A DNA stretch of 64,000 nucleotides, taken from NCBI GenBank assembly GCA_902490365.1, contig CABUDQ010000002.1, positions 26,071 through 90,070 on the forward strand, in the 5' to 3' direction. Both the position numbers and the translations under genes were made by a program. Origin of the DNA: an uncultured Collinsella sp. Its GTDB lineage: Bacteria > Actinomycetota > Coriobacteriia > Coriobacteriales > Coriobacteriaceae. Each line of letters begins with the position of its first letter. Positions within the stretch are counted from its first letter, which is position 1. The notes under the pieces were generated by a model, which did not search any database, was not told where the DNA came from, and worked only from the letters and a program-made list of their open reading frames with translations. Positions 19,966-28,592 of the stretch are shown here, piece after piece.

Positions 19966-20715
19966 CTACCCGCCCTTTTCGTAGAGTCGCCGATACGTGC
20001 TTAGCGCACCCTCGGCGCGTCCGGCAGGCTTTGCGAAATGGGATCCAGGAGACTTCGGCGCAGCATCATCTTGCGGAATGCTTCTAATGAGCCTCCCATC
20101 CTTCAAAAACAGAATCTCATCGCACAGCCTATCGACCGAATCCAAGATGTGGGATGACATGATGATGCACGTACCAGAATCGGCCAGCTTCCTGAGAATC
20201 TCGGAATGCAAGTCCACCCTGCTGGGGTCGAGCGCGTTCATGGGCTCATCTAATAGAAGGTACCGCGCGCCCGTCGCATACGCAATCGCCAGGGTAAGCT
20301 GCTGCTTCATGCCCTGGCTCAGAGTGCGGATCCTCATCTTCGCGAACTCGCCTATCTGCGTTTGTTCCACTATCTCTTCGATATCGCGAGCATGCGGCCA
20401 CATATCGCAAACCATCTTGAGGTGATCTTCCGCACGCAATCCGGGATACAGCAGCGTCCCCTCACCAGGTGCATAGAAGATCATAGAACGGACCTCTCTC
20501 GCACCCGTACCCTGCACCTCATCCAGAACGATGCTCCCGTCCACGCGAGGACCCGGCAAACCTGCCATCGCACGCAGCAACGTCGTCTTTCCATGCCCGT
20601 TCGGAGCGACGAGACCGTAGACCGTACCCGGGGCAAACTCAGCGTTCACCGAATCTACGAGCACCTTCTTTCCATAAGAGATCGTCAGCGTTTGAAGGTC
20701 AATCATCGAGATCAT
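19966..20715 (-). CDS. ABC transporter ATP-binding protein
   Basis: 249-aa ATPase: Walker A LVAPNGHGKTTLLR, signature LSQGMKQQLTLAIA, Walker B YLLLDEPMNALDP and H-loop MSSHILDS. Its ATPase core resembles that of the fusion protein downstream (shared APNG-GKTTLL and GMKQQ). It starts inside the last codons of the permease gene (ATGA overlap), so the two are coupled. The C-terminal 35 residues are a variable tail. It probably powers the double permease encoded just upstream. Confidence 0.92.
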   Translation of the reverse strand: MISMIDLQTLTISYGKKVLVDSVNAEFAPGTVYGLVAPNGHGKTTLLRAMAGLPGPRVDGSIVLDEVQGTGAREVRSMIFYAPGEGTLLYPGLRAEDHLKMVCDMWPHARDIEEIVEQTQIGEFAKMRIRTLSQGMKQQLTLAIAYATGARYLLLDEPMNALDPSRVDLHSEILRKLADSGTCIIMSSHILDSVDRLCDEILFLKDGRLIRSIPQDDAAPKSPGSHFAKPAGRAEGALSTYRRLYEKGG

Positions 20716-22934
20716 CCCCTTTCGATCTTTGGAACACTCAGGCGCACCATCAACGGAGATACGGCGCCCAAGACCACCAGCAGAGCGCCCGATGCGCCGA
20801 CGACCTCTCCAAAAGGCATCGCGTTCGTCCCTCGCCCAAGGAACCCAATCGTCCCCACCTGGGAAGCGGGATCAAACGAGGCGAATGGAGCCAGCAGCGC
20901 GACGCCCATGCCCACGCTTTCAACATGAGCGCTCAACGAACCCAACACCAAGAGAACCGCGCAAACCATTCCGGTGACAACGGGGTTGCGGCTAATCGCT
21001 GCTGTCAACGCAGCGACGACGGAAATCACGCCGTATGCCATGACCAGCAACGGAATACTGCACAACACCGCCTCCCCCACCATGGACGTTGTCGAAGCTC
21101 CCGCCCGAATGAGAGCGACGGGATACTCCGATCCACCCGCACCGTTCTTAATCACGGACACAACGACAGCGGGAACCATCGACACCAAAAGCAGCACCAA
21201 GCCAAGCAGGAGAGCCAGCGCAACAGCCGTCAGAAAACGCACATGCGCTGTTGCGGGGATCTGGAGAACCAGAAGGGAACGACACTGCAGGTGGGTGCAC
21301 GCGAGCGATGTGACAACCACGGGCAACAGCAAAAATAAGGAGGGAAGCGCTGCCTGGAGATACGAAAGGAGGATTAATGGGGGCATCTTCGTACTTAACT
21401 CGTAAACCTTGGGGTCCGGCAAGCTCGCGATCGACTCAAGCAGAAGGGCGCGCGCCTCCGCACGAGAAGGAGTCTCCGGCTCGATTCCGATCGATTGCAG
21501 GAGAGTCGCATCTGCCGCGCCCAGCTCACCTCGAGCGCGCTCGTACGTCGCAAGGCTTCGAAACCCCTCCGCAGGCATAGGCGCGTACACGAAACCCGAA
21601 AGAGCATCCCGCATGTCTTCCAGGGCCGCTTTGCCCTCGACGTCCATATTCGCAGCGTTCTGCTCTAGATACCGATCTATTGAACGGAGCTCCCCATCCC
21701 TATACCGAACAGCGGAAACGTTATCAGCGTCAGGAAACATCTCGACCAGAGCCGGGGCCAGCATCGTCGTCGACATTGCAATCGCGCATACGGCGAGGGT
21801 AGGAGAACGCAGGAGCAGTTTCCCCATCGTTCTTACGTATGCAACGGCGGAGGCACAAGCGCTCGAACGAGTTGCCGTTCTCGATGCAGTGAAGGAACCT
21901 CTCTCAAGACAAATCGGGGATATCGGACACGCGCAGCCGCTCTTTCCAGCAACGCAAAGCAGGCTAATTGCCAGCACCTCGATCCCGATTGCGCATACGA
22001 GGGCAATCGCGCCACGCTCGAAGCAAAGTCCAGGCAGATTCACTATCTGCGTTGTCGGGTACGGGCTATAGGCGCCGACGGTCAACTCAGTGTTCGCATA
22101 CGTAAGGGGATTCAACAGGGCGAACTCACGTAAAGCGATGGATCTTCCGTAATACCCGGGAACCATCGTCACCCCCATCAGGGCACATACGAACACGATT
22201 CCAAGCGTAGGGTTATTGGCAATCTTCACGGCAAGGTGAACGACAAGCGAGATGAACGCTGCCACCAAGAATTGCAAGATGGCCGTCTGCGCGAACACCA
22301 GCCAAGCCGGTTTGATAACCGGAGTCGCATATTGAATGTAGCCTATCGGATAGAACGGCGAGCCCGGGCCATTCTTCACAAGCGCGGCGATTATCCCTGG
22401 AAGATTGATGGCGAGGACGGCAAGCATTGCAAAAACACTCGCCCATACGCTCGATGCAACAAGTCTACCCAGCTCGCCCATCGGTGCCTGGATGATGAGC
22501 TTTTCACGTTTGTTAAGACGCGCGGCAAGGAACGAGACGGCAACGGCCGTTGCGACCCATAGCAAGTACTCCTTCGATCCGTCATAATAGGTGTACTCTC
22601 CATCCGATATCTGCAGAAACGGAAGTAGGGGAGAGAGCGGTGCCAAGATAAGACGTCCCGCGGCAAGAGGGTACAGAAGCGCGGGCATGCTCGATGAAGA
22701 GGTATAGACACCGTCCTCCCCCGCATTCACAAGCGCATCCGCATAGGATGCTGACAATTCCTGCTCAACACGGGTTATTCCCGACTCGAGGTATTCGACC
22801 CGTCCGTCGATGCCAGCCGCGCTCCTGAAGACGGGCAGAGCACAAAGAACCATCAACGCAACAACGACAACACAGAGCGACCTGGAGGAGAGAAGCGACC
22901 TAAAGATCGCCTTCGAGATTTTGAGCATATTCAT
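20712..22934 (-). CDS. Double ABC-2 type permease (two fused permease halves)
   Basis: About 740 aa, with two permease modules in tandem. Each begins with a TM helix and a large extracytoplasmic loop, followed by a cluster of five or so TM segments. The halves share equivalent motifs, KNGPGSPFYPIGYI in the first and KNGAGGSEYPVALI in the second, and the ABC fusion protein has LNGFGQIGYPIAFF at the same place. This points to duplication of one ancestral permease. ATG 22934 was chosen because TTAAGGTTGG precedes it; an in-frame ATG at 22952 lacks a Shine-Dalgarno. ATPase and fusion genes follow on the same strand. Confidence 0.85.
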   Translation of the reverse strand: MNMLKISKAIFRSLLSSRSLCVVVVALMVLCALPVFRSAAGIDGRVEYLESGITRVEQELSASYADALVNAGEDGVYTSSSSMPALLYPLAAGRLILAPLSPLLPFLQISDGEYTYYDGSKEYLLWVATAVAVSFLAARLNKREKLIIQAPMGELGRLVASSVWASVFAMLAVLAINLPGIIAALVKNGPGSPFYPIGYIQYATPVIKPAWLVFAQTAILQFLVAAFISLVVHLAVKIANNPTLGIVFVCALMGVTMVPGYYGRSIALREFALLNPLTYANTELTVGAYSPYPTTQIVNLPGLCFERGAIALVCAIGIEVLAISLLCVAGKSGCACPISPICLERGSFTASRTATRSSACASAVAYVRTMGKLLLRSPTLAVCAIAMSTTMLAPALVEMFPDADNVSAVRYRDGELRSIDRYLEQNAANMDVEGKAALEDMRDALSGFVYAPMPAEGFRSLATYERARGELGAADATLLQSIGIEPETPSRAEARALLLESIASLPDPKVYELSTKMPPLILLSYLQAALPSLFLLLPVVVTSLACTHLQCRSLLVLQIPATAHVRFLTAVALALLLGLVLLLVSMVPAVVVSVIKNGAGGSEYPVALIRAGASTTSMVGEAVLCSIPLLVMAYGVISVVAALTAAISRNPVVTGMVCAVLLVLGSLSAHVESVGMGVALLAPFASFDPASQVGTIGFLGRGTNAMPFGEVVGASGALLVVLGAVSPLMVRLSVPKIERG

Positions 22935-22966
22935 CGCCAACCTTAACCTCATCCAGTCGGAACAGA

Positions 22967-22992
22967 AGGGCCGAACAAAATGCTCGGCCCTT
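22967..22992 (-). promoter_or_regulatory. Leader hairpin upstream of the double permease
   Basis: GGGCCGA and TCGGCCC form a 7-bp stem with a 9-nt loop in the probable 5' leader of the minus-strand operon. On the plus strand it is followed by TTATT. It could be an attenuator or a remnant terminator. Confidence 0.45.
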
Positions 22993-23027
22993 ATTACTTG
23001 CCGGCAAAGTCAATTTAACATAAACTG

Positions 23028-23039
23028 TTAAAAAGTAAC
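23028..23039. promoter_or_regulatory. TTAAAAAGTAAC motif in the divergent promoter region
   Basis: It lies within GTTAAAAAGTAAC, whose ends GTTA/TAAC are inverted, between the divergent double-permease and DUF2975 genes. A related motif is at 19848-19858. It is a candidate site for the HTH protein encoded at 23592. Confidence 0.35.
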
Positions 23040-23069
23040 CTGAGTTTTTTAAATTCTTCGGAGGTTATT

Positions 23070-23582
23070 ATGAGTTCCGACAATCGCACTCCCCGGCTTC
23101 ATTCCTTCCGCATCGCATGTGCGATAGCCTCTGCGACCCTTTGCGCCACCGCCATCGCACAAGTGGCGTTCTCCTTAAAGCCAGCAATCGAAGTGCTCGA
23201 CAACCCTGTAATTGCAGACTCCCCCGCGTATCCAGCCCTTGCGATCTCGACATTGGTCCCTGCCGTCATCGGTATCGCTACGACCATCCTCAGCGCCGTT
23301 CTCGTGTGGACGATCAAGAGCGGAGACCCCTTCAAGAAAGGGTCTGCGACATGCTTGAAGGTGCTCGGCATTCTCTTCGTTGTTCAAGCTGCCACCAGCC
23401 TCTACGCCGGCTCACTCAAAACCTCCGTTTCGATGTTTGGCGGCGAGGGGGCCGTCGGCGCCCAAGAGATCGCTTCATCATTCGATTGGACCTCTCTGGT
23501 TCTCGGCATCGTCCTGTTCATGCTTTCCCAGCTCTTCTTGTACGCCCGAGAGCTGTACCTCGACTCCGACGAGATTGCGTAA
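23070..23582 (+). CDS. DUF2975-like membrane protein
   Basis: 170-aa protein with four predicted TM helices (about 15-35, 55-82, 98-118, 138-158) and the DUF2975-like pattern of a polar SGDPFKKGS loop after TM2 and a C-terminal ARELYLDSDEIA just after TM4. Such proteins are typically encoded directly before a small YozG-type HTH protein, as here (9-bp gap). The pair is thought to act as a membrane-linked regulatory unit, but the mechanism is not established. The ATG follows TTCGGAGG. The gene is divergent from the ABC permease operon. Confidence 0.75.
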   Translation: MSSDNRTPRLHSFRIACAIASATLCATAIAQVAFSLKPAIEVLDNPVIADSPAYPALAISTLVPAVIGIATTILSAVLVWTIKSGDPFKKGSATCLKVLGILFVVQAATSLYAGSLKTSVSMFGGEGAVGAQEIASSFDWTSLVLGIVLFMLSQLFLYARELYLDSDEIA

Positions 23583-23591
23583 GGAAACGCC

Positions 23592-23843
23592 ATGCCCGTA
23601 ATTGTTCGCCTCGACAAGATCATGGCCGAGCGAAAGATTTCCTCGAACGAACTTGCCGAAAGGATTGGAACCACGCCCGTGAACCTGTCCCGTATTAAAA
23701 AAGGGCATATTCGCGGCATTCGCTTCAACACACTCGAGCAGCTATGCCTCGCCCTTCGTTGCCAACCCGGAGACCTTCTCGAAGTCATGAGCGAAGAGGA
23801 TGCCCGAAAGGAGTTCGGACTCGATTGGTCCGCCGAGGATTAG
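23592..23843 (+). CDS. Small XRE/YozG-like helix-turn-helix regulator
   Basis: 83-aa single-domain HTH protein: MPVIVRLDKIMAERKISSNE opens the domain, then the helix-turn-helix ERIGTTPVNLSRIKKG and the FNTLEQLCLALRCQPGDLLE segment typical of YozG-like Cro/CI relatives. It forms a two-gene unit with the DUF2975-like gene (AAGGAAACGCC spacer). It may regulate the neighbouring ABC genes, where two copies of a TTAAAA(A)GTAAC motif occur. Its TAG stop is in frame with, and directly followed by, integrase-like coding sequence. Confidence 0.88.
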   Translation: MPVIVRLDKIMAERKISSNELAERIGTTPVNLSRIKKGHIRGIRFNTLEQLCLALRCQPGDLLEVMSEEDARKEFGLDWSAED

Positions 23844-24569
23844 AGGGCGGTCGTACTCGCCCTGCACACGGGGATGCGAATCGGCGAGGTCTGCGGCCTT
23901 CGGTGGTGCGATGTGGATTTCGAGACGGGCCTGATCTCGATCAGACACTCGGTGGCGTACGCGAAGGGAATGGGTTCGTTCATCAAGGACACCAAGACCC
24001 ATGACGCCAGGGGTATCCCCATCGACCCGGTCGGCCTACTCCCCTTCCTGAAGGAGACCCACGAGATCGACTGCGGAAAGCTGCGCTTGCGCGGCCTTAC
24101 CGGGGCGGTCGAGATCGGGGACTGCTACATCCTGTCGGAGCCGGGCGCGACCTTCGCGACGACAAGCTATATCCGCAGGGCGTTCAAGACGTTCTCGGAG
24201 ACCAACGGCCTCATGGGCACCAACGACGAGCTGATCACGTTCCACGGCCTTCGCCACACGTTCGCAACGCAGTGGATCCGCCAAGGCGGCGATATCAAGG
24301 CGCTCCAATCGATCCTCGGCCACAAGGACGCCATGGCGACGCTCAACGTCTACGCCGACATCGAGCCCATCTCCAAAATCCATAACATGCTGCGCGCCAC
24401 GCCGTGCCTTTGGCGCGGGCACCTCGGGCCGAGGGTCGATCCGGGTCCCATGTTCCAACAGAGGATCCAGGAGTCCATCGAGACGCTCCAGGCGTTCGGC
24501 TACGGCATCACCGAGCCGGACGACCGAAATATCGCCATACGCGACGTGAAGACGAACAGTTGGCTCTAG
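23844..24569 (+). pseudogene. Tyrosine recombinase/integrase, N-terminal domain missing
   Basis: The frame reads RAVVLALHTGMRIGEVCGLR from the base after the HTH stop codon, so integrase-type sequence abuts the HTH gene with no spacer. The catalytic domain looks complete: Arg in TGMRIGEVCGLRW, H-x2-R in FHGLRHTFATQW, His in LGHKDAMATL and Tyr in NVYADIEP. The N-terminal arm-binding and core-binding domains (roughly 150-200 residues) are absent. The first ATG (23874) has no Shine-Dalgarno and lies inside the Arg motif. After the catalytic Tyr the sequence becomes atypical (RGHLGPRVDPGPMFQ). Probably a fossil of the element that brought in the island. Confidence 0.8.
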
Positions 24570-24898
24570 CTCACCGAGTACGCGGCAGTGCTGGGCCCAT
24601 CCCAACTGAGGTCACGGTGGTCCGATAGGGGCGCCGCCCGCGGCATGCGCCGCGGAGCGGTATCCCCTACCGAAGGGCGGGGATGCCCTCCGCTTCCAGT
24701 TCGGAATCAGCCGTCGGAGGCGTTCGGCTGACTGCGGGAACGGCCTGTCCGCTCAATGTGTTCGGCTGAGATCGGGAATCAACCCAACACGAGCCGGACA
24801 CGCGCCAGACGGCTCTTCCCCGTACGGCCTTCCCCCTTACGCTCATGTTGCAGACGTGTAACGCCGCAGCAAAGGTGCCCCTTTTTGCACAGGACGGG
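24570..24898. other. Gene-free right edge of island 2 with hairpin and direct repeats
   Basis: No gene seen. It contains a long hairpin around CCGCGGCATGCGCCGCGG with outer arms ATAGGGG/CCCCTA (about 24626-24671). It also has two 19-bp direct repeats, GTTCGGCTGACTGCGGGAA (24722-24740) and GTTCGGCTGAGATCGGGAA (24760-24778). These may belong to the end of the mobile element. Confidence 0.5.
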
Positions 24899-24904
24899 TA
24901 CAAT
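24899..24904 (+). promoter_or_regulatory. Possible -10 for the ACT/citrate synthase genes
   Basis: TACAAT preceded by GGG, 63 bp before the ACT-protein start. The -35 is weak. Confidence 0.3.
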
Positions 24905-24966
24905 GATGAACACTGTACCGTAGCGGAGCGCCCCGCGCGCGCCGCAACCACGCGAAAGGGTTTCCC

Positions 24967-25254
24967 ATGGCCGAGATCTCGTCCTCCCGTATCGTCATCA
25001 CCGTCCTTGGCAAGAACCGCCCCGGCATCGTCGCCGGCGTCACCCGTGTCCTGGGCGAGGCCAACGTCGACATCCGCGACATCACGCAGTCCATTATCGA
25101 GGACATTTTCACCATGACCATGCTGGCCGATACCGCCGAGTCCAAGCTCGACTTCGCTGAGTTGCAGAAGGCGCTGGCCGAGGCCGGCGAGCTTTCGGGC
25201 GTCAACGTGTCCATCCAGCGCGAGGACGTCTTTAACTTTATGTACCGCCTGTAG
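24967..25254 (+). CDS. ACT domain-containing protein (UPF0237 type)
   Basis: 95-aa protein made of one ACT domain plus a short C-terminal half-domain: IVITVLGKNRPGIVAGVTRV is the typical ACT opening and FTMTMLADTAESKLDF follows. Small ACT proteins of this family are thought to bind amino acids and regulate neighbouring metabolism; the ligand is unknown. GCGAAAGGG lies upstream of the ATG. It is 77 bp from the citrate synthase gene and probably cotranscribed with it. Confidence 0.9.
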   Translation: MAEISSSRIVITVLGKNRPGIVAGVTRVLGEANVDIRDITQSIIEDIFTMTMLADTAESKLDFAELQKALAEAGELSGVNVSIQREDVFNFMYRL

Positions 25255-25331
25255 CGAACAAGCCGCTCGGGGCAGCTTGACGTCATATCGTCCAAGCGCG
25301 CGGCCCCAAAGCGGACCGGAGAGGAGCGCGC

Positions 25332-26750
25332 ATGGCCTACGACGCCAAGAAAATCTACTACCGCTTCGACGATCACCTGAGCCGCCTGGTTCTGGATTAC
25401 GAGGCGAGCCGTCAGATTTCGCCTGAGAGCGAAAGCCTCTACCACGGCCTGCCGACCGACCCTTATGACGAGGGCCTGTTTGTCGAGCACAATGTCAAGC
25501 GCGGCCTGCGCAATGCCGACGGCTCGGGCGTGGTCGCGGGCCTCACTCGTATCTCGGATGTGCACGGCTACAACAAGGTCGACGGAAAGGTCGTGCCCGA
25601 TCAGGGCAAGCTCACGCTTCGCGGCTACAGCATCGAGGATCTGGTCAACAATGCCCAGGCCGAGAATCGCTACGGCTACGAGGAAGTCGCCTATCTGCTT
25701 ATCACGGGTTCGCTGCCCAACAAGGAAGAGCTCGACGGCTTTTGCGAGCGCCTGGGCGCCTTTAGACATCTGAGTGACGAGTACGTTAAAGAGTTCCCTA
25801 TGACCACGGTGTCTTCGAGCATCATGAACGTGCTCCAGCGCGCCGTACTGTTGCTCTACGCCTTCGATGCCGAACCAGACGTGATCACGCCCGAGCACGA
25901 AATCGACGTCGCCATTTCCATGCTTGCACGTCTCCCGCGCATCGCCGCCTTCGCACACATGGCCTCGGTCGCCAAGCTTCGCGGCTCCGAGGTTCACGTG
26001 CCACACCCCACGCCCGGCCTTTCCACCGCCGAGACCATCCTGCAGGTCCTGCGCGGCGGCATGGCGTTCACCCGCGATGAGGCGATGCTGCTCGACGTTA
26101 TGCTCATGCTGCATGCCGAGCACGGCGGCGGCAACAACTCCACCTTCGCCTGCCGCGTGCTGTCGTCTTCGGCCACTGACCCGTATTCCGCCTACGCCGC
26201 GGCTATCGGCTCGCTCAAGGGCCCGCGCCACGGCGGTGCCAATGCCAAGGTCGTGTCTATGCACGAGGACATCCGCGCGCATGTCTCCAACTGGGAGGAC
26301 GAGGACGAGGTCGCGGCCTACCTGGGCAAGATCCTCGACAAGCAGGCCTTCGACGGCACGGGCCTCGTCTACGGCATGGGCCACGCCGTCTATACGCTCA
26401 GCGACCCGCGCGCCGAGGTATGCCGCCGTTACGCGCGCGCACTTGCCGCCAAGAAGGACTTGGGCGAAGAGTTCGCACTCATCGAGCGCATCGAGCGCCT
26501 GGCACCCCAGGTCATGCGCGACCACGGTATGACCAAGCCCATCTGCGCCAACATCGACCTGTACACGGGCTTTATCTACAAGATGCTCGGCGTGCCCGAG
26601 ACGCTCTTTACGCCGCTGTTCGCCGTCGCCCGCATGGCAGGCTGGTCGGCGCACCGCATGGAAGAGCTCTTCTGCGCGCACCGTATTATTCGCCCGGCCT
26701 ATCGTCCGGTGATCGAGCCGCTGGAGTACAAGCCACTCGCCGACCGCTAG
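25332..26750 (+). CDS. gltA: Citrate synthase
   Basis: 472-aa citrate synthase, condensing oxaloacetate and acetyl-CoA at the entry of the (probably incomplete) TCA or glutamate-forming branch. Catalytic regions are visible: LKGPRHGGANAKV (first His), YGMGHAVYTLSDPR (second His) and NIDLYTGFIYKMLG (Asp). The arginine-containing RMAGWSAHRMEE is near the C-terminus. The length is slightly above the usual 430-450 because of an N-terminal extension of about 50 residues. The ATG follows GGAGAGGAGCG. A terminator follows. Confidence 0.93.
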   Translation: MAYDAKKIYYRFDDHLSRLVLDYEASRQISPESESLYHGLPTDPYDEGLFVEHNVKRGLRNADGSGVVAGLTRISDVHGYNKVDGKVVPDQGKLTLRGYSIEDLVNNAQAENRYGYEEVAYLLITGSLPNKEELDGFCERLGAFRHLSDEYVKEFPMTTVSSSIMNVLQRAVLLLYAFDAEPDVITPEHEIDVAISMLARLPRIAAFAHMASVAKLRGSEVHVPHPTPGLSTAETILQVLRGGMAFTRDEAMLLDVMLMLHAEHGGGNNSTFACRVLSSSATDPYSAYAAAIGSLKGPRHGGANAKVVSMHEDIRAHVSNWEDEDEVAAYLGKILDKQAFDGTGLVYGMGHAVYTLSDPRAEVCRRYARALAAKKDLGEEFALIERIERLAPQVMRDHGMTKPICANIDLYTGFIYKMLGVPETLFTPLFAVARMAGWSAHRMEELFCAHRIIRPAYRPVIEPLEYKPLADR

Positions 26751-26774
26751 GACGCGGACCGTTATAGAACTCGA

Positions 26775-26813
26775 GCGTGGCCGGGGCATCACCGCCCTCG
26801 GCCACGCTTTTTA
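26775..26813 (+). terminator. Terminator after citrate synthase
   Basis: GCGTGGCCG and CGGCCACGC form a 9-bp stem, followed by TTTTTAT. Confidence 0.88.
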
Positions 26814-26837
26814 TGCCAGCAGAAAGGGCTGCATCGA

Positions 26838-27680
26838 ATGATTGTTTTTTCCGATATGGATGGAACGCTGTTGACGAGTGACAAGCAGATGAGCGACGCC
26901 ACCTGGGCGATGCTCGACGAGCTCGCACGCCGCGGCATTGAGTTTGTACCCTGCACGGGGCGCCCGCTGTCGGGCATCTTTGAGCCCATCCTCGCCCATC
27001 CTGCCGTGCACTACGCGGTCTGCGCCAATGGTGCCAGTGTCTGGCAGCTCGAGAACGGTACGCCCACCGATACCTCACGTGCTACGCGCATTTTGAGCCG
27101 ACCGCTCGACCGCGCTATCGCCCACCGCGTCCATAGCATTGCCGCCGGCCATGACGTCACCTTCGATATCTTCGCGGACGGGCAGTGCTTCCTCCCCCGC
27201 TCGCTCTACACGCGCCTGGACGAATTCTGCGGCGGCGACCCCCACATCGCGGCTTCGCTCAAGCGCACGCGAACACCGATCGACATGGATATCGACAGCA
27301 AGATCGACGAGGTCGAGACACTCGAACGCATCGCCATGTACTGGCACGACCCGGCCGATCGCGACGCCATCGCGGCGGAGCTCAACATGCTCGGAGGCAT
27401 TGAGGTCACGCGTTCGTACGCCATGAATATCGAGGTCATGGGTGAGGGCGCTACCAAGGGGACGGCCCTCACGTGGCTATGCGACCATCTGGGCGAGTCT
27501 CTCGCCGACGTCTGGGCGTTCGGCGACAACATCAACGACATTCCCATGCTGCAGGCAGCGGGCCACGGCACGACCATGATCAACGCCGAGCCTGAGGACC
27601 GCGAGGCAGCCGGCGCCATCACCAAATACGACAACGACCACGACGGCGTCGCCCGCACCATCATGGCCGCCCTCGCCTAG
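26838..27680 (+). CDS. Cof-type HAD-superfamily hydrolase
   Basis: 280-aa HAD phosphatase, subclass IIB (Cof family), acting on phosphorylated sugars or cofactors. Motif I is DMDGTLLTS, motif III is the Lys in GATKGTALTWLCD, and motif IV is FGDNINDIPML. The cap domain lies between about residues 85 and 190. GAAAGGGCTG serves as Shine-Dalgarno. A second Cof-type gene of the opposite strand follows after a repeat cluster. The two are only moderately similar, so a recent duplication is unlikely. Confidence 0.9.
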   Translation: MIVFSDMDGTLLTSDKQMSDATWAMLDELARRGIEFVPCTGRPLSGIFEPILAHPAVHYAVCANGASVWQLENGTPTDTSRATRILSRPLDRAIAHRVHSIAAGHDVTFDIFADGQCFLPRSLYTRLDEFCGGDPHIAASLKRTRTPIDMDIDSKIDEVETLERIAMYWHDPADRDAIAAELNMLGGIEVTRSYAMNIEVMGEGATKGTALTWLCDHLGESLADVWAFGDNINDIPMLQAAGHGTTMINAEPEDREAAGAITKYDNDHDGVARTIMAALA

Positions 27681-27689
27681 TCATCGGCC

Positions 27690-27787
27690 AGTCATTGGGG
27701 ACGTTCTTAAATGGCTAGTCGCTGGCGGCACTCATTTAAGTCTGTCCCCAATGAGTGGTTTCACTTACTTAAGTCTGTCCCCAACTA
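27690..27787. repeat. REP-like palindromic repeat cluster (GGGGAC family)
   Basis: TCATTGGGGACGTTCTTAAA (27692-27711) is followed by an imperfect inverted copy TTTAAGTCTGTCCCCAATGA (27735-27754) and a third half-copy ACTTAAGTCTGTCCCCAA (about 27766-27785). The first two form a long hairpin. The first arm recurs, inverted and perfect over 22 bp, at 28774-28795. Confidence 0.85.
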
Positions 27788-27792
27788 CCGGT

Positions 27793-28587
27793 CTAGCAGA
27801 GGCTCTTCAGCACGCGACGGAGCTCATGCTGAACGGCGTGGTCGCGGTTGCAGCCTACGACACGATCGGCCACCGCCTTGAGCGCGGGGCGCGCGTTTGC
27901 CATCGCGCAGCCCGTGCCGACAAAGCGAATAATCTCGTAATCGTTCATCGAGTCGCCAAACGCCATGACCTCGTCGCGCTCGACGCCATAGTGCTCCATG
28001 AGCTGCTCGATTCCCGAAGCCTTCGATACGCCGGGCTGCATGGCGTCGATCCACGCGTTGCCCGAAGGCGCAAAAGTAAAGAGCTGACCGAGTTCGCGCT
28101 GTAGTACGTACGCACTGTCCATAACGACACCGTCGTCGCAAAAGATACTCGCTTTGATGATATTTACGCTGGGATCGGGCAGCTCCCAAATGCGCTCGGC
28201 ATTGGGAAGGTCCTTATCGACCTCACGCACGAACTTGCTCTCGTCATCGAGCAGGAAGGACTTGGCTCGGTCAAAGAGCGCAAGATGCAAATTGGGAAAC
28301 GTCCTGACAGCCTGGGCGAGTTTTCGAATCGCCAGGTGCGAATACACCTCGCGGTCTACCATTTTGCCGTCGGCGTAGACCTGGGCACCGTTAGCTGCGA
28401 CAAAGTCCATCTTGTCGCGAACGGGCGCAAAGAACTCGCACAGGCGATCGTAGCGGCGGCCTGACGATGCGGCAAAATGTACACCATGCTCGCGTAGTGC
28501 CAGGATCAATTCGTAGGTCTCAGGCGGCACCTGGCCATTTTCGTCAAGCAGTGTGCCGTCCATATCGGATGCAATCAGTTTAAACAT
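27793..28587 (-). CDS. Cof-type HAD-superfamily hydrolase
   Basis: 264-aa HAD-IIB phosphatase: motif I ASDMDGTLLDENG, motif II-like AASSGRRYDRL, conserved Lys in GVSKASGIEQLM and motif IV FGDSMNDYEII. The substrate cannot be told from sequence. The leader is unusual: the Shine-Dalgarno (GAAGGGAG) lies in the 3' arm of a long hairpin that ends 6 bp before the ATG. The gene is flanked by perfect 22-bp inverted copies of a REP-like sequence. Confidence 0.9.
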   Translation of the reverse strand: MFKLIASDMDGTLLDENGQVPPETYELILALREHGVHFAASSGRRYDRLCEFFAPVRDKMDFVAANGAQVYADGKMVDREVYSHLAIRKLAQAVRTFPNLHLALFDRAKSFLLDDESKFVREVDKDLPNAERIWELPDPSVNIIKASIFCDDGVVMDSAYVLQRELGQLFTFAPSGNAWIDAMQPGVSKASGIEQLMEHYGVERDEVMAFGDSMNDYEIIRFVGTGCAMANARPALKAVADRVVGCNRDHAVQHELRRVLKSLC

Positions 28588-28592
28588 AGAAA

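Noticed and set aside
18004..24569. Lantibiotic biosynthesis cluster
   Set aside because: No precursor-like small peptide and no LanB/C/M or radical-SAM gene is visible among the ABC genes.
24843..26792. A 649-aa minus-strand frame
   Set aside because: Antisense to the ACT protein and citrate synthase genes.
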